Part shown: in pieces, positions 1 through 9,725 of the stretch
Layout: every line of letters begins with the position of its first letter
Position numbering within the stretch: the stretch's first letter is position 1
NCBI GenBank assembly: GCA_015055865.1
Contig: SVHK01000002.1
Coordinates: 1 to 64,000 of the forward strand
Length of the DNA: 64,000 nucleotides
Direction of reading: 5' to 3'
Origin: Clostridiales bacterium
GTDB taxonomy: Bacteria > Bacillota > Clostridia > Christensenellales > Borkfalkiaceae
Notes under the pieces: model-generated
What the model saw: the letters and a program-made list of their open reading frames with translations, nothing else
Told to the model about the DNA's origin: nothing
Database searches by the model: none
Translations under genes and position numbers: made by a program

Positions 1-624
1 GTTATCACCGGTTGGAATACCCAATGGTATGCAGATAAAAAAGAATTCTCCAAATTCCTTAAAGAAGACAACGTAATCCGTACCTTCCTTAAGAAGAAGT
101 ACTATGCGGCTGCAATTAGCAAGATTTTAATTGAAAGAGCGGCAACGAGAATCGTCGTTACCGTTTACACGGCTCGTCCCGGCGTTATCATTGGTAAAGC
201 TGGTAGCGAAGTTGAAATCATTAAGAAAGACCTTGCGAAACTTACCGGTGGTAAGGCAGTAAGCATCAACATTACGGAAGTAAGAAAGCCCGATTGCGAC
301 GCGCAACTCGTAGCGGAAGGCGTAGCTGCTCAACTTGAAAAGCGTATGTCTTTCAGACGTTCGATGAAGCAAGCGATTGGCCGTTCGATGAGAGCTGGTT
401 GCAAGGGCATTAAGATGATGGTTAGCGGTCGTTTGGACGGCGCTGAAATTGCAAGAAGCGAACAATATCACGAAGGTTCTATTCCCCTTCAAACGCTTCG
501 CGCAGACATCGATTACGGTTTTGCGGAAGCGCACACCACGTTCGGTATGATTGGCGTTAAGTGCTGGATTTACAAGGGCGAAGTTATCGCGACTGCGAAG
601 AAGGTAGAAGGAGGCGAACAGTAA
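1..624 (+). CDS. rpsC: 30S ribosomal protein S3, 5' end truncated by window edge
   Basis: Frame 1 is open from base 1. It contains the KH-like [14 protein letters not shown] and C-terminal [13 protein letters not shown] motifs of S3, and is followed by rplP. Confidence 0.97.
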   Translation, partial: VITGWNTQWYADKKEFSKFLKEDNVIRTFLKKKYYAAAISKILIERAATRIVVTVYTARPGVIIGKAGSEVEIIKKDLAKLTGGKAVSINITEVRKPDCDAQLVAEGVAAQLEKRMSFRRSMKQAIGRSMRAGCKGIKMMVSGRLDGAEIARSEQYHEGSIPLQTLRADIDYGFAEAHTTFGMIGVKCWIYKGEVIATAKKVEGGEQ

Positions 625-1070
625 TGTTAATTCCTAAGAGAGTAAAAAGACGTAGACAACATCGTGGTACGATGAAGGGTAAGGCTCAAAAGGGTAACGT
701 AATCGCATACGGCGAATACGGTTTGGTATCCGAAGAGCTTGGCTGGATTAAATCTAACCAAATCGAAGCAGCCCGTATTGCAATGACGAGATTCATTAAA
801 CGTGGCGGTAAGGTTTGGATTGATATTTTCCCTCATAAGCCCATCACGAAGAAACCTGCTGAAACTCGTATGGGTTCCGGTAAAGGTTCAGTAGAATACT
901 GGGTAGCAGTTGTTAAGCCCGGCAGAGTAATGTTTGAAATGTCCGGTGTTAGCGAAGAAGTTGCAAGAGAAGCTATGAGACTTGCGTCCCACAAGCTTCC
1001 CGTAAAGTGCAAGTTTGTTAAGAAAGAGGTCGTTGCGGAACCCGTAGCGGCAGAAGGCGGTGAAGAATAA
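624..1070 (+). CDS. rplP: 50S ribosomal protein L16
   Basis: [25 protein letters not shown], typical L16. The ATG at 624 overlaps the rpsC stop; the ORF track begins at an upstream in-frame start. Confidence 0.97.
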   Translation: MLIPKRVKRRRQHRGTMKGKAQKGNVIAYGEYGLVSEELGWIKSNQIEAARIAMTRFIKRGGKVWIDIFPHKPITKKPAETRMGSGKGSVEYWVAVVKPGRVMFEMSGVSEEVAREAMRLASHKLPVKCKFVKKEVVAEPVAAEGGEE

Positions 1071-1264
1071 TGAAAGCTAAAGAAGTTAAAGAGATGACGA
1101 GCGAAGAACTCGTTGCGAAACTCGCTGAACTCAAGAGCGAACTTTTCAACCTTCGTTTCCGTCAGGCATCGGGTCAACTCGAAAGCCCTATTTCCATCAG
1201 AACCTGCAAGAGAGATATCGCTCGTATCAACACGGAAATCCGTGCGAGAGAGCTCAAGGCGTAA
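1070..1264 (+). CDS. rpmC: 50S ribosomal protein L29
   Basis: 64 aa, [38 protein letters not shown]; operon position. Confidence 0.97.
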   Translation: MKAKEVKEMTSEELVAKLAELKSELFNLRFRQASGQLESPISIRTCKRDIARINTEIRARELKA

Positions 1265-1281
1265 ATCGGAGGTAGCCAATT

Positions 1282-1536
1282 ATGGAAAGAAATTTAAGAA
1301 AAGAAAGAATCGGGCTTGTTGTATCCGATAAAATGGATAAGACGGTCGTTGTAGAAATTACCGAAAAGAGCAAGCACCCTCTTTATAAGAAAACCATCAC
1401 GAAGAGTAAGCGCTTTAAAGCACACGACGAAGAAAATGCGTGTGGTGTAGGCGACAAGGTAAGAATCGTCGAGACGAGAAAACTCAGCAAGGATAAAAAC
1501 TGGAGAGTTGCGGAAATCGTCGAAAAAGCTAAGTAA
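1282..1536 (+). CDS. rpsQ: 30S ribosomal protein S17
   Basis: [24 protein letters not shown]; operon position. Confidence 0.97.
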   Translation: MERNLRKERIGLVVSDKMDKTVVVEITEKSKHPLYKKTITKSKRFKAHDEENACGVGDKVRIVETRKLSKDKNWRVAEIVEKAK

Positions 1537-1555
1537 TTAAAGGAGAGAAAAAGTT

Positions 1556-1924
1556 ATGATACAACCTCAAACGAGGCTCAAGGCAGCGGATAACTCCGGC
1601 GCAAAAGAGCTTATGTGTATTAGAGTATTGGGCGGCTCCTTCCGTAAAACGGGCAACATCGGCGACGTAATCGTAGCATCCGTAAAAACCGCAACCCCTG
1701 GTGGCGCGGTTAAAAAGGGTGATGTTGTTAAAGCCGTTATCGTAAGAAGCGCGAAGGGTATTCGTCGCGCGGACGGTACGTTCGTTAGATTTGACGACAA
1801 CGCAGCCGTAATTATCGACAACCAAAAACAACCCAAGGGTACGCGTATCTTTGGGCCGATTGCGAGAGAATTGAGAGATAAGGATTACATGAAGATTATC
1901 TCCCTTGCTCCCGAAGTACTGTAA
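1556..1924 (+). CDS. rplN: 50S ribosomal protein L14
   Basis: [27 protein letters not shown]; operon position. Confidence 0.98.
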   Translation: MIQPQTRLKAADNSGAKELMCIRVLGGSFRKTGNIGDVIVASVKTATPGGAVKKGDVVKAVIVRSAKGIRRADGTFVRFDDNAAVIIDNQKQPKGTRIFGPIARELRDKDYMKIISLAPEVL

Positions 1925-1944
1925 TTGTTAGGAGGACTAAAACA

Positions 1945-2361
1945 ATGAACGTAAAAGTAAATGATAACGTACTTGTAATCGCCGGTAAAGATAAAGGCGT
2001 ACAGGGAAAAGTCCTTGCCACGTCCCCCAAAGCGAATACGGTAGTAGTAGAGGGCGTTCGCGTTCAAAAGAAACACGAAAAGGCAAGAAAAGCGAACGAA
2101 ACGAGTAAAATCGTTGAAGTACCCGGTCCTATCGACGCGTCGAACGTAATGGTCGTATGCCCCACCTGTGGTAAAGCTACGAAAATTAAACACAGCGTTG
2201 TTGACGGCAAAAAGGTAAGACTTTGCGCTTGTGGCGCAGTTCTTGATAAGGCGTATTCGAAGAAGGCTGCAAAGGTTGCGGCTACCGAAGAAGCTCCTAA
2301 GAAGAGAACGAGAAAGCGCGCGGCAAAAGCTGAAACGACCGAAACGACGGAAAACAAGTAA
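1945..2361 (+). CDS. rplX: 50S ribosomal protein L24 with extended C-terminal tail
   Basis: KOW-type VLVIAGKDKGVQGKV, CPTCG...CACG cysteine pairs, and a Lys/Thr/Glu-rich tail. Confidence 0.95.
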   Translation: MNVKVNDNVLVIAGKDKGVQGKVLATSPKANTVVVEGVRVQKKHEKARKANETSKIVEVPGPIDASNVMVVCPTCGKATKIKHSVVDGKKVRLCACGAVLDKAYSKKAAKVAATEEAPKKRTRKRAAKAETTETTENK

Positions 2362-2375
2362 CGAGGTAGAGCAAA

Positions 2376-2933
2376 ATGGCAGAAAAAGTTTATAAAAACA
2401 GAGTAAAAGAAAAGTACGAAAAAGAAGTTGTACCTTTCCTTATGAAGAAATTCGGCTACACGTCCGTTATGCAATGCCCCAGACTTGTAAAAATCGTAAT
2501 CAATACGGGTCTTGGCGACATTAAAGATAACGCGAAATCCATTCAAACGACCGAAAATGAAATTAAAATCATTACCGGTCAACAACCTATCTTGACGAAG
2601 GCGAAGAAATCCGTCGCAAACTTCAAAGTAAGAGAAGGTCAAACGGTTGGTATTAAAGTAACCCTTCGCGGTGAAAGAATGTACAATTTCTATGACAAGT
2701 TCATTTCCATCGCGCTTCCCCGTCTCCGCGACTTCCGCGGTGTGTCGGATACGGCGTTTGACGGACGCGGCAACTACTCGGTTGGTCTTAAAGAACAACT
2801 TATCTTCCCCGAAATCACCTACGATCAAGTAGAAAAGATTAGAGGTATGGACGTATGCATCGTTACGACGGCGAATACGGACGAAGAAGCAAGAGAGCTT
2901 TTGAGAGCGCTCGGTATGCCTTTCAAGAAGTAA
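2376..2933 (+). CDS. rplE: 50S ribosomal protein L5
   Basis: [41 protein letters not shown]. Confidence 0.98.
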   Translation: MAEKVYKNRVKEKYEKEVVPFLMKKFGYTSVMQCPRLVKIVINTGLGDIKDNAKSIQTTENEIKIITGQQPILTKAKKSVANFKVREGQTVGIKVTLRGERMYNFYDKFISIALPRLRDFRGVSDTAFDGRGNYSVGLKEQLIFPEITYDQVEKIRGMDVCIVTTANTDEEARELLRALGMPFKK

Positions 2934-2945
2934 GGAGAAACGAAC

Positions 2946-3131
2946 ATGGCAAAGAAGTCAATGATTAATAAACAGCAAAGAACGCCTAAGTTCTCTACGA
3001 GAGCTTATACGAGATGCACCATCTGCGGAAGACCCCACGCGGTATTGAGAAAGTACGGCGTATGCCGTATTTGCTTCCGTGAACTTGCGTACAAGGGAGA
3101 AATTCCCGGCGTTAAGAAGTCGAGCTGGTAA
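2946..3131 (+). CDS. rpsN: 30S ribosomal protein S14, zinc-binding type
   Basis: 61 aa with [24 protein letters not shown]. Confidence 0.97.
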   Translation: MAKKSMINKQQRTPKFSTRAYTRCTICGRPHAVLRKYGVCRICFRELAYKGEIPGVKKSSW

Positions 3132-3147
3132 TAGGAGGTAAAACGAA

Positions 3148-3537
3148 ATGACAGATCCTATCGCAGATATGCTTACTAGAATCAGAAACGCAATTACTGC
3201 AAATAAGGAAGGCGTGGAAATTCCCGCGTCCAATGAAAAGAAAGCGATTGCCGAAATCCTTCTTTCCGAAGGTTACGTTAAAGACGTAAAAATCGTAGAA
3301 GACGGTTACAACGGTAAAATCGCAGTTACGCTTAAATACAACGACAAGAAATCGGTTATTAACGGTTTGCAAAGAGTATCCAAGCCCGGCTTGCGTACTT
3401 ATGCAGGCGTTGCCGATATGCCTAAAGTTCTTGGCGGTTTAGGTACGGTTATCGTATCTACCAACAAGGGTATTATGACGGGCAAGCAAGCAAAGGCGGC
3501 TAACGTAGGTGGCGAAGTCCTTTGCTACGTTTGGTAA
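3148..3537 (+). CDS. rpsH: 30S ribosomal protein S8
   Basis: [21 protein letters not shown]-terminal GGEVLCYVW. Confidence 0.98.
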   Translation: MTDPIADMLTRIRNAITANKEGVEIPASNEKKAIAEILLSEGYVKDVKIVEDGYNGKIAVTLKYNDKKSVINGLQRVSKPGLRTYAGVADMPKVLGGLGTVIVSTNKGIMTGKQAKAANVGGEVLCYVW

Positions 3538-3555
3538 TCGAGGGGGGTAGAAACA

Positions 3556-4104
3556 ATGTCGAGAATTGGTAAAATGCCCATTGCGATTCCCGCAGGCGTA
3601 ACGGTAGAATTTAAAGACAGCATCGCAACCGTTAAGGGTGCGAAGGGTGTCTTGACGAGAGAAATCGTCGGCAACATCGGTATGGAAGTTGTAGGCAACG
3701 AACTTATCGTAAAAGCGCTTGACGATAAAGCAGATACGAACGCAAAGCACGGTCTTTATAGAGCACTCCTTGCCGGTATGGTTAAGGGTGTATCCGAAGG
3801 CTTTGTAAGAACTTTGGAAGTTAAAGGTGTAGGTTGGAAAGCTCAAGTTCAAGGCAACAAGCTTGTATTGAACGTAGGTTTCTCCCATCCCGTAGAAATG
3901 ATTGCACCCGAAGGCATCAAGTTTGAATGCCCGACGCTTACCGAAGTAAACGTTTGCGGTATCAGCAAAGAACTTGTCGGTCAAACGGCAGCAAATATTA
4001 GAGCTATCAGAGTTCCCGAACCTTATCATGGCTACGGTATCCGCTATAAAGGCGAATACGTAGAACATAAGGAAGGTAAGACCTCCGGTAAGAGTAAGAA
4101 ATAA
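3556..4104 (+). CDS. rplF: 50S ribosomal protein L6
   Basis: MSRIGKMPIAIPAGVTVEF; EPYHGYGIRYKGE. Confidence 0.98.
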   Translation: MSRIGKMPIAIPAGVTVEFKDSIATVKGAKGVLTREIVGNIGMEVVGNELIVKALDDKADTNAKHGLYRALLAGMVKGVSEGFVRTLEVKGVGWKAQVQGNKLVLNVGFSHPVEMIAPEGIKFECPTLTEVNVCGISKELVGQTAANIRAIRVPEPYHGYGIRYKGEYVEHKEGKTSGKSKK

Positions 4105-4117
4105 GGAGCGTTAAAGT

Positions 4118-4501
4118 ATGATTTCCAAAATTGATAAAAATGCAGTAAGACAAAGACGTCATGCTCGCGTCAGAAAGACGATTACGGGAACCGCGGAAAC
4201 GCCCCGTATGAACGTTTACAGAAGTCTTAATCACATTTACGTTCAAGTTATCGACGATAGAGCTGGTAACGAAAAGGGCGGTGTGACTTTAGCGGCTGCG
4301 TCCACGATGGACAAAGCGGTTAAGGAAAAGATTCAAGGTCTTAACAAGACGGACGCAGCCAAGGTTGTCGGCGCTATTGCCGCTGAAAAAGCAATGGCAA
4401 AAGGCGTTGAAACGGTCGTATTCGACAGAGGCGGTTATCTTTACACCGGTCGTGTAAAGGCAGTCGCAGACGGCGCAAGAGAAGCCGGACTTAAATTCTA
4501 A
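4118..4501 (+). CDS. rplR: 50S ribosomal protein L18
   Basis: [60 protein letters not shown]. Confidence 0.98.
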   Translation: MISKIDKNAVRQRRHARVRKTITGTAETPRMNVYRSLNHIYVQVIDDRAGNEKGGVTLAAASTMDKAVKEKIQGLNKTDAAKVVGAIAAEKAMAKGVETVVFDRGGYLYTGRVKAVADGAREAGLKF

Positions 4502-4513
4502 GGAGAGGGTACA

Positions 4514-5041
4514 ATGGCAGACGAAAAGAGAGAAAGAAGACCTCAAAGAAGACAAGCTGAAGACGATGGCTTGGTTAAAAAGCTGATTGAAGTAAACCGC
4601 GTTACGAAGGTTGTAAAGGGTGGTAAAAACATGCGTTTTGCAGCTCTTGTAATCGTAGGCGACGGTAAGGGTAAAATCGGCGTAGCAACGGGTAAAGCAA
4701 AAGAAGTTCCCGAAGCTATCGAAAAGGCAACTTTGAGAGCGAAAAAGAACATGGTATCCGTTTCCATCGTGGACAACACGATTCCTCACACCGTTATCGG
4801 TAAATTCGGTCGTGGCTCGGTTTTGATGATGCCGGCAAGCGAAGGTACCGGTGTTATCGCGGGCGGTCCCGTTCGTGCGGTTATGGAAGCTGTTGGTATT
4901 AAAAACATCAGAACGAAGTCCCACGGTTCTCAAAATCCCGGAAACTGCGTAAAAGCTGCAATTGCTGGTTTGGTTGAGCTTAAAACGGCTGAACAAGTAG
5001 CGGCGCTTCGCGGTAAGTCGGTAGAAGAAATTATGAACTGA
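4514..5041 (+). CDS. rpsE: 30S ribosomal protein S5
   Basis: [41 protein letters not shown]. Confidence 0.98.
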   Translation: MADEKRERRPQRRQAEDDGLVKKLIEVNRVTKVVKGGKNMRFAALVIVGDGKGKIGVATGKAKEVPEAIEKATLRAKKNMVSVSIVDNTIPHTVIGKFGRGSVLMMPASEGTGVIAGGPVRAVMEAVGIKNIRTKSHGSQNPGNCVKAAIAGLVELKTAEQVAALRGKSVEEIMN

Positions 5042-5060
5042 AAATCGGAGGAACAAGACA

Positions 5061-5240
5061 ATGGCAAAAATTAAAGTTACGCTTGTAAAGAGCACGATTG
5101 GGCAAGTAGAATCCGTTAAAGGCACGGTTGCTGCGCTCGGTCTTAAGAAAATCCGTTCTTCCAAAGAACTTGACGATACCCCTGCAATCCAAGGGATGAT
5201 TAAAAAGGTTCAGCACCTCGTCAAAGTAGAAAACGTTTAA
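5061..5240 (+). CDS. rpmD: 50S ribosomal protein L30
   Basis: 59-aa ORF below the ORF-track cutoff: [62 protein letters not shown] ggagg upstream. Confidence 0.95.
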   Translation: MAKIKVTLVKSTIGQVESVKGTVAALGLKKIRSSKELDDTPAIQGMIKKVQHLVKVENV

Positions 5241-5253
5241 GAGGAGTTTGATT

Positions 5254-5700
5254 ATGAGAATAGATACTCTTTCTCCCGCAGAGGGAGCAACTAAAGAACC
5301 GAAAAGACTTGGACGCGGTATCGGTTCGGGCTTGGGTAAGACGTCCGGTAAGGGTCACAAAGGTCAATGGGCTCGTTCCGGCGGTGGCGTACGTCCTGGC
5401 TTTGAAGGCGGTCAAATGCCTATCGCGCGTCGTGTACCTAAAAGAGGTTTCAACCATAACGGTAAGAAAGTTTACGTTATCGTAAACCTTGCTGACCTTG
5501 CTGACCTTGCTGAAGGAACGGTAGTAGATTACGGTTTCGTAATGGAAAACGGCCTTGCAAAAGCAGTTAAGAACAACAGCGGTTTGAAAGTTCTTGGCGA
5601 CGGCGAACTCAACGTAGCGCTTACGGTAAAGGCGGCGAAGTTCTCCGCATCCGCGAAAGCTGCGATTGAAGCGGCTAAAGGCACGGCGGAGATTATTTAA
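5254..5700 (+). CDS. rplO: 50S ribosomal protein L15
   Basis: [41 protein letters not shown] at 5254 preferred over the upstream TTG at 5248. Confidence 0.96.
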   Translation: MRIDTLSPAEGATKEPKRLGRGIGSGLGKTSGKGHKGQWARSGGGVRPGFEGGQMPIARRVPKRGFNHNGKKVYVIVNLADLADLAEGTVVDYGFVMENGLAKAVKNNSGLKVLGDGELNVALTVKAAKFSASAKAAIEAAKGTAEII

Positions 5701-5712
5701 CAGGAAAGACGA

Positions 5713-5803
5713 ACGGAAAACCGAAAATCGGTTTTCCGTAGTTCCCGTTATTTCTCCAAATTCGCGTATTGTTTACGCGAAAGAGTTGAGCAAATTTGCT
5801 CAA
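5713..5803 (+). repeat. Three consecutive inverted repeats in the rplO-secY intergenic region
   Basis: ACGGAAAACCGA/TCGGTTTTCCGT (5713-5724/5728-5739); TTCGCGTA/TACGCGAA (5761-5768/5774-5781); TTGAGCAAATTTGCTCAA (5786-5803). Confidence 0.9.
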
Positions 5804-5828
5804 TAACAAACCATTAACGGAGAATAAA

Positions 5829-7136
5829 ATGTTACAAACAATTATTAATGCTTTTAAAGTAAAGGAAATCCGTAAAAAGGTGTATATGATGCTCCTTTTG
5901 CTCTTGGTTTTCCGTATCGGCTGTTTCATTCCCGTTCCCGGTTTGACGAGAAGTACGTTTGAATCCGCTGTTAGCGGTAACGACTTCCTTACGTTGATGA
6001 GTAGCATTACCGGTGGTGCGCTTGCGCAAGGTACGTTGTTTGCGCTCGGTATCGGGCCGTACATCAACGCGTCCATTATTATGCAACTTTTGAGCGTTGG
6101 TATTCCTGCGCTTGAACGTTTGTCTAAACAAGGGGAAGAAGGACGGAAAAAAATCTCGCAAATTACGAGATATGTAACCATTCTTCTTGCGGTTATTCAG
6201 TCTATTGGTATTATCGTTAGCTTTGCTAATTCCAGCGGCGCAATTCAAACTTCGTTGTTCTTCAATGAAACTTGGGTTGCAGGTGTATTCATGACGTTGG
6301 TTTACACGGCAGGCGCGCTTATCGTTATGTGGCTTGGTGAAAGAATTACCGACTACGGCGTAGGCAACGGTCAATCTATGATTATTTTCGTAGGTATCAT
6401 CGCGACGGCAGGTCAAATGATTCTTGCGAAATTCGAAGTTCTTTTCGGTGGCGACGTTGACGTCGTTTGGGAATTGCTTGCGTTTGCTCTCGTTAGCGTC
6501 GTAATCTTCTTCGCAATCGTTTACGTTGACCTTTCCGAAAGAAAAGTACCCGTTCAATATGCGAAACAAATCAAAGGTAGAAAGATGTACGGTGGTCAAT
6601 CGTCCAACATTCCCATTAAAATTTCGGGTGGTGGGGTTATGCCTCTTATCTTCTCTTTCTCGATTTTGAGTTTCCCTCAAATGCTTGCAAGTATGTTCTG
6701 GCCCGATAGCGATTTTGCTATATGGTGGACGAACTGGATGTCGGCGTCTGCAACTGGTTGGGGTAGCGTAGTTTATTCCTTAGTACTTTGTCTTTTGATT
6801 TTTGCATTCTCGTTCTTTTATGCACAAATGCAATTCAATCCCGAAGACGTATCTAAGAGTATTCAACAAAACGGTGGCTTTATTCAAGGTATTCGTCCCG
6901 GTAAGGCGACGGAAAACTATTTGAAAAAGATTTCTAATCGTATTACCCTTTTTGGCGCAATTTATCTTTCGTTGGTTGCGTTCATTCCTTCGCTTGCGTT
7001 CGCGTGGGCGTCTATGGACCTCGTTAACGTATTCTCGACGACGGGTATTCTAATCGTCGTATCTTGCTCGATAGAATTTGAAAAACAACTCCAAGCGCAA
7101 ATGATGATGAAGAATTATAAAGGATTCTTAAAGTAA
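5829..7136 (+). CDS. secY: Preprotein translocase subunit SecY
   Basis: MLQTIINAFKVKEIRKKVYMMLLLLLVFRIGCFIPVPGL; multi-TM. ATG at 5829 with cggag upstream. Confidence 0.97.
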   Translation: MLQTIINAFKVKEIRKKVYMMLLLLLVFRIGCFIPVPGLTRSTFESAVSGNDFLTLMSSITGGALAQGTLFALGIGPYINASIIMQLLSVGIPALERLSKQGEEGRKKISQITRYVTILLAVIQSIGIIVSFANSSGAIQTSLFFNETWVAGVFMTLVYTAGALIVMWLGERITDYGVGNGQSMIIFVGIIATAGQMILAKFEVLFGGDVDVVWELLAFALVSVVIFFAIVYVDLSERKVPVQYAKQIKGRKMYGGQSSNIPIKISGGGVMPLIFSFSILSFPQMLASMFWPDSDFAIWWTNWMSASATGWGSVVYSLVLCLLIFAFSFFYAQMQFNPEDVSKSIQQNGGFIQGIRPGKATENYLKKISNRITLFGAIYLSLVAFIPSLAFAWASMDLVNVFSTTGILIVVSCSIEFEKQLQAQMMMKNYKGFLK

Positions 7137-7145
7137 GAAAATAAA

Positions 7146-7179
7146 GTTTGCGTTTCTCTTTTTGAAGGGAAACGCAAAC
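7146..7179 (+). repeat. Inverted repeat between secY and adk
   Basis: GTTTGCGTTTC (7146-7156) / GAAACGCAAAC (7169-7179), 11-bp perfect stem with no downstream T-tract on the + strand. Confidence 0.85.
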
Positions 7180-7210
7180 GAAAAAGTAAGACTAATTCCA
7201 AGAGGTAACA

Positions 7211-7843
7211 ATGAATATTATTTTGCTTGGCGCACCCGGCGCGGGTAAAGGTACGCAAGCTTCGAGAATTTCCGATGCTTACGCACTTCCCCATATTTCG
7301 ACGGGCGACATTTTTAGAGAGAATATTAAAAACGAAACGGAAATCGGACTTCTTGCAAAGTCCTATATCGATAAAGGTCAACTTGTTCCCGACGAAGTCA
7401 CTTGTAAAATCGTAGAAAACCGTATTGTAAAACCTGATTGCGAAAAGGGTTATATGCTCGACGGTTTTCCTCGTACGATTGCGCAAGCGGAAGCGCTTGA
7501 TAAGGTAGCTAAAATTGATTTAGTTATTAATATGGACGTAGATTTTGCGTTGATAATGGATAGACTTTGCGGTAGAAGAGTTTGCAAAGACTGTGGCGAA
7601 AGTTATCACGTAACGACGTTGAACGGCGCGACGACATGTTCGCGTTGTGGTGGCGAACTTTACCAAAGAAAGGACGATAACCCCGAAACGGTAGAAAGTC
7701 GCTTGGCTGTATATAGCCAACAAACGGCGCCTCTCATTGAGTACTATAAGGCGAAAGGCTTACTTTTTAACGTCTTAAGTAACGGAACTCCTGAAGAAAC
7801 GTTTGAAATGATTGCTAAAAAGCTTGATTCTTTTTCTAAATGA
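7211..7843 (+). CDS. adk: Adenylate kinase, zinc-binding LID type
   Basis: MNIILLGAPGAGKGTQASRI; LID Cys motifs CKDCGESYH and CSRCGGELYQRKDD. Confidence 0.97.
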   Translation: MNIILLGAPGAGKGTQASRISDAYALPHISTGDIFRENIKNETEIGLLAKSYIDKGQLVPDEVTCKIVENRIVKPDCEKGYMLDGFPRTIAQAEALDKVAKIDLVINMDVDFALIMDRLCGRRVCKDCGESYHVTTLNGATTCSRCGGELYQRKDDNPETVESRLAVYSQQTAPLIEYYKAKGLLFNVLSNGTPEETFEMIAKKLDSFSK

Positions 7844-8586
7844 TTTACGTTAAAAGCGAAAGAGAAATTGACTTGATGCGTGAGTCCTGCAAAGTCGTTC
7901 GCGACACTTTAGGGTTTGTTGGTTCGAAAATAAAAGCAGGAATGAGCACGAAAGAGATTGATGAACTCGTAGAGCGGTATATCCGTTCAAGTGGCGCGTA
8001 TCCTTCGTGTTTAGGTTACGGCGGATTTCCAGCGTCGTGTTGTGTATCCGTTAACGAGATGGTCGTACACGGTATTCCCGATGAAGATACTATTCTTCAA
8101 GACGGAGATATCGTAAGCGTAGATTTGTGCGCTTTAAAAAACGGTTATCACGGTGATGCGGCAAGAACCTTCTGTATTGGAGAAGTAACGCCTGAAAAAC
8201 GTCAACTCGTCAAAGTCACGGAAGAATGTTTCTTTAAAGGAATTGAAGGATTGAAAGCGGGAACACCGCTTTTCGATATCGGATACAAAGTGCAAAAGCA
8301 CGCCGAGTCTTTTGGATACGGAGTTATCCGTTCCTATACGGGACACGGTATCGGCGCTGAGATGCACGAAGACCCGTCTGTTCCAAACTACGGTAAGTTG
8401 GGTACGGGAGTTCGCTTAAAAGCGGGTACGGTACTTTGCGTAGAGCCAATGATAGCGCTTGGTAGTTGGAGAGTGAGATTGCTCGACGACGGTTGGGGCG
8501 CGGTAACGGCGGACGGAAAACCTGCGGCGCATTATGAAAATACTTTAGTAGTGCGCGAGGACGGCGTTGAAATTTTAACGCTTTAA
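7840..8586 (+). CDS. map: Type I methionyl aminopeptidase
   Basis: [38 protein letters not shown]; 4-nt overlap with adk. Confidence 0.96.
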   Translation: MIYVKSEREIDLMRESCKVVRDTLGFVGSKIKAGMSTKEIDELVERYIRSSGAYPSCLGYGGFPASCCVSVNEMVVHGIPDEDTILQDGDIVSVDLCALKNGYHGDAARTFCIGEVTPEKRQLVKVTEECFFKGIEGLKAGTPLFDIGYKVQKHAESFGYGVIRSYTGHGIGAEMHEDPSVPNYGKLGTGVRLKAGTVLCVEPMIALGSWRVRLLDDGWGAVTADGKPAAHYENTLVVREDGVEILTL

Positions 8587-8617
8587 AATAGCCAATAAAA
8601 AATCGGAGGAAAATTCT

Positions 8618-8839
8618 GTGTCCAAAGACGACGTAATTGAAGCGGAAGGCAAAGTAATCGAGTCCTTGCCGAACGCGACTTTTAAAGTTCAACTTTCAAA
8701 TGGTCACGTCATTACGGCTTATATTTCCGGTAAACTTCGTATGAACTATATTAGAATCATTGAAGGGGATACCGTGAAATTGGAAATGAGCCCGTACGAC
8801 TTGACGAAAGGCAGAATCACTTGGCGTAGCAAGTCGTAA
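8618..8839 (+). CDS. infA: Translation initiation factor IF-1
   Basis: [50 protein letters not shown] start preceded by cggagg. Confidence 0.97.
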   Translation: MSKDDVIEAEGKVIESLPNATFKVQLSNGHVITAYISGKLRMNYIRIIEGDTVKLEMSPYDLTKGRITWRSKS

Positions 8840-8879
8840 TAAAAACGACTCAAGAAGTTTAAATCAAGGAGAAAATACA

Positions 8880-8996
8880 ATGAAAGTCAGACCTTCTGTA
8901 AAACCTATGTGCGATAAGTGCAAAGTTATTAAAAGAAACGGTAGAGTTATGGTAATTTGTTCAAAAAGTAAGAGCCATAAGCAAAGACAGGGCTAA
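8880..8996 (+). CDS. rpmJ: 50S ribosomal protein L36
   Basis: 38-aa ORF below the track cutoff: [38 protein letters not shown]. Confidence 0.96.
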   Translation: MKVRPSVKPMCDKCKVIKRNGRVMVICSKSKSHKQRQG

Positions 8997-9002
8997 AAAC
9001 GC

Positions 9003-9031
9003 TTGACAAGTCCGGAAAAATTTGGTATAAT
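9003..9031 (+). promoter_or_regulatory. Consensus vegetative promoter upstream of the alpha operon
   Basis: TTGACA (9003-9008), 17-nt spacer, TATAAT (9026-9031). Confidence 0.85.
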
Positions 9032-9037
9032 ATTTTT

Positions 9038-9335
9038 ATGCCGAATTTCGGGTAGCGAATCTCGTGAGAGTTTTTCCCGAAAATTTAATATGTAATTGAA
9101 CTGAATTTCCGTAAAATTTACGGAAATCAGTTTTGTTGCGTTTAAGAAACACCATGCGATTGGGCTAAAAAAGGCAAAAACGTCGTGGTGGGTTCTTTAT
9201 GTAAAAAAGGAACGGCTTTTTCGAGTAAAAGCGAAAACAATACAGTGAAAGCCAAGGGCATTTTCCACTGCCTGACGCGGACACTCGTTAGCGATAGATA
9301 AAAATATTAAATAAAAAAACGGAGGACATAAATCA
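9038..9335 (+). ncRNA. Candidate structured 5' leader or embedded ncRNA upstream of rpsM
   Basis: About 300 nt non-coding. Helices: AATTTCGGG/CCCGAAAATT (9044-9052/9076-9085); CTGA(a)TTTCCGTAAA/TTTACGGAAATCAG (9101-9115/9117-9130) followed by TTTTGTTGCGTTT; AAGAAaCACCA/TGGTGggTTCTT (9144-9154/9186-9197); CGAGT/ACTCG (9222-9226/9283-9287) enclosing CAGTGAAA/TTTtcCACTG. Confidence 0.6.
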
Positions 9336-9704
9336 ATGGCACGTATTGCCGGTGTAGATTTACCCAGAGAAAAGAGAGTAGAAATCGGTCTCACCTATAT
9401 CTATGGTATCGGTTTGACGACTTCTAAAAAGATTCTCACGGAAACGGGTATCAATCCTGATACGAGAGTTAAGGACCTTGACGAAAACGACGTTTCCAAA
9501 TTGAGAGAATATATCGACCACAACCTTAGAGTAGAAGGTGAACTTCGTAGCGAAGTTTCCTTGAACATTAAGCGCCTTATGGAAATCGGTTGCTATAGAG
9601 GCATCCGTCACAGAAAGGGCTTGCCCGTACGCGGACAAAGCACGAAGAGAAATGCTCGTACGCGTAAAGGACCTGCGCGCGCTATCGCAGGCAAGAAGAA
9701 ATAA
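9336..9704 (+). CDS. rpsM: 30S ribosomal protein S13
   Basis: [26 protein letters not shown]. Confidence 0.98.
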   Translation: MARIAGVDLPREKRVEIGLTYIYGIGLTTSKKILTETGINPDTRVKDLDENDVSKLREYIDHNLRVEGELRSEVSLNIKRLMEIGCYRGIRHRKGLPVRGQSTKRNARTRKGPARAIAGKKK

Positions 9705-9725
9705 TTGAGGAGGCGATAAAGTATT

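Noticed and set aside
2133-2250. Cys pairs in L24 as a novel zinc ribbon
   Set aside because: CPxCG...CxxCG-type motifs occur in many bacterial L24 proteins, so this is not novel.
2064-2828. Long minus-strand ORF (254 aa) opposite rplX/rplE
   Set aside because: Antisense to conserved ribosomal protein genes; no recognisable domain or RBS. An artefact of codon usage on the opposite strand.
4289-5164. Long minus-strand ORF (291 aa) opposite rplR/rpsE/rpmD
   Set aside because: Overlaps three conserved genes; low-quality Phe/Cys/Arg-rich translation with no family signature.
5832-6680. Minus-strand ORF (282 aa) opposite secY
   Set aside because: Entirely antisense to secY with an implausible composition.
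9041-9165. Mini-ORFs in the rpsM leader (ATG CCG AAT TTC GGG TAG; ATG CGA TTG GGC TAA)
   Set aside because: Too short, with no convincing Shine-Dalgarno sequence; RNA structure is the better explanation.
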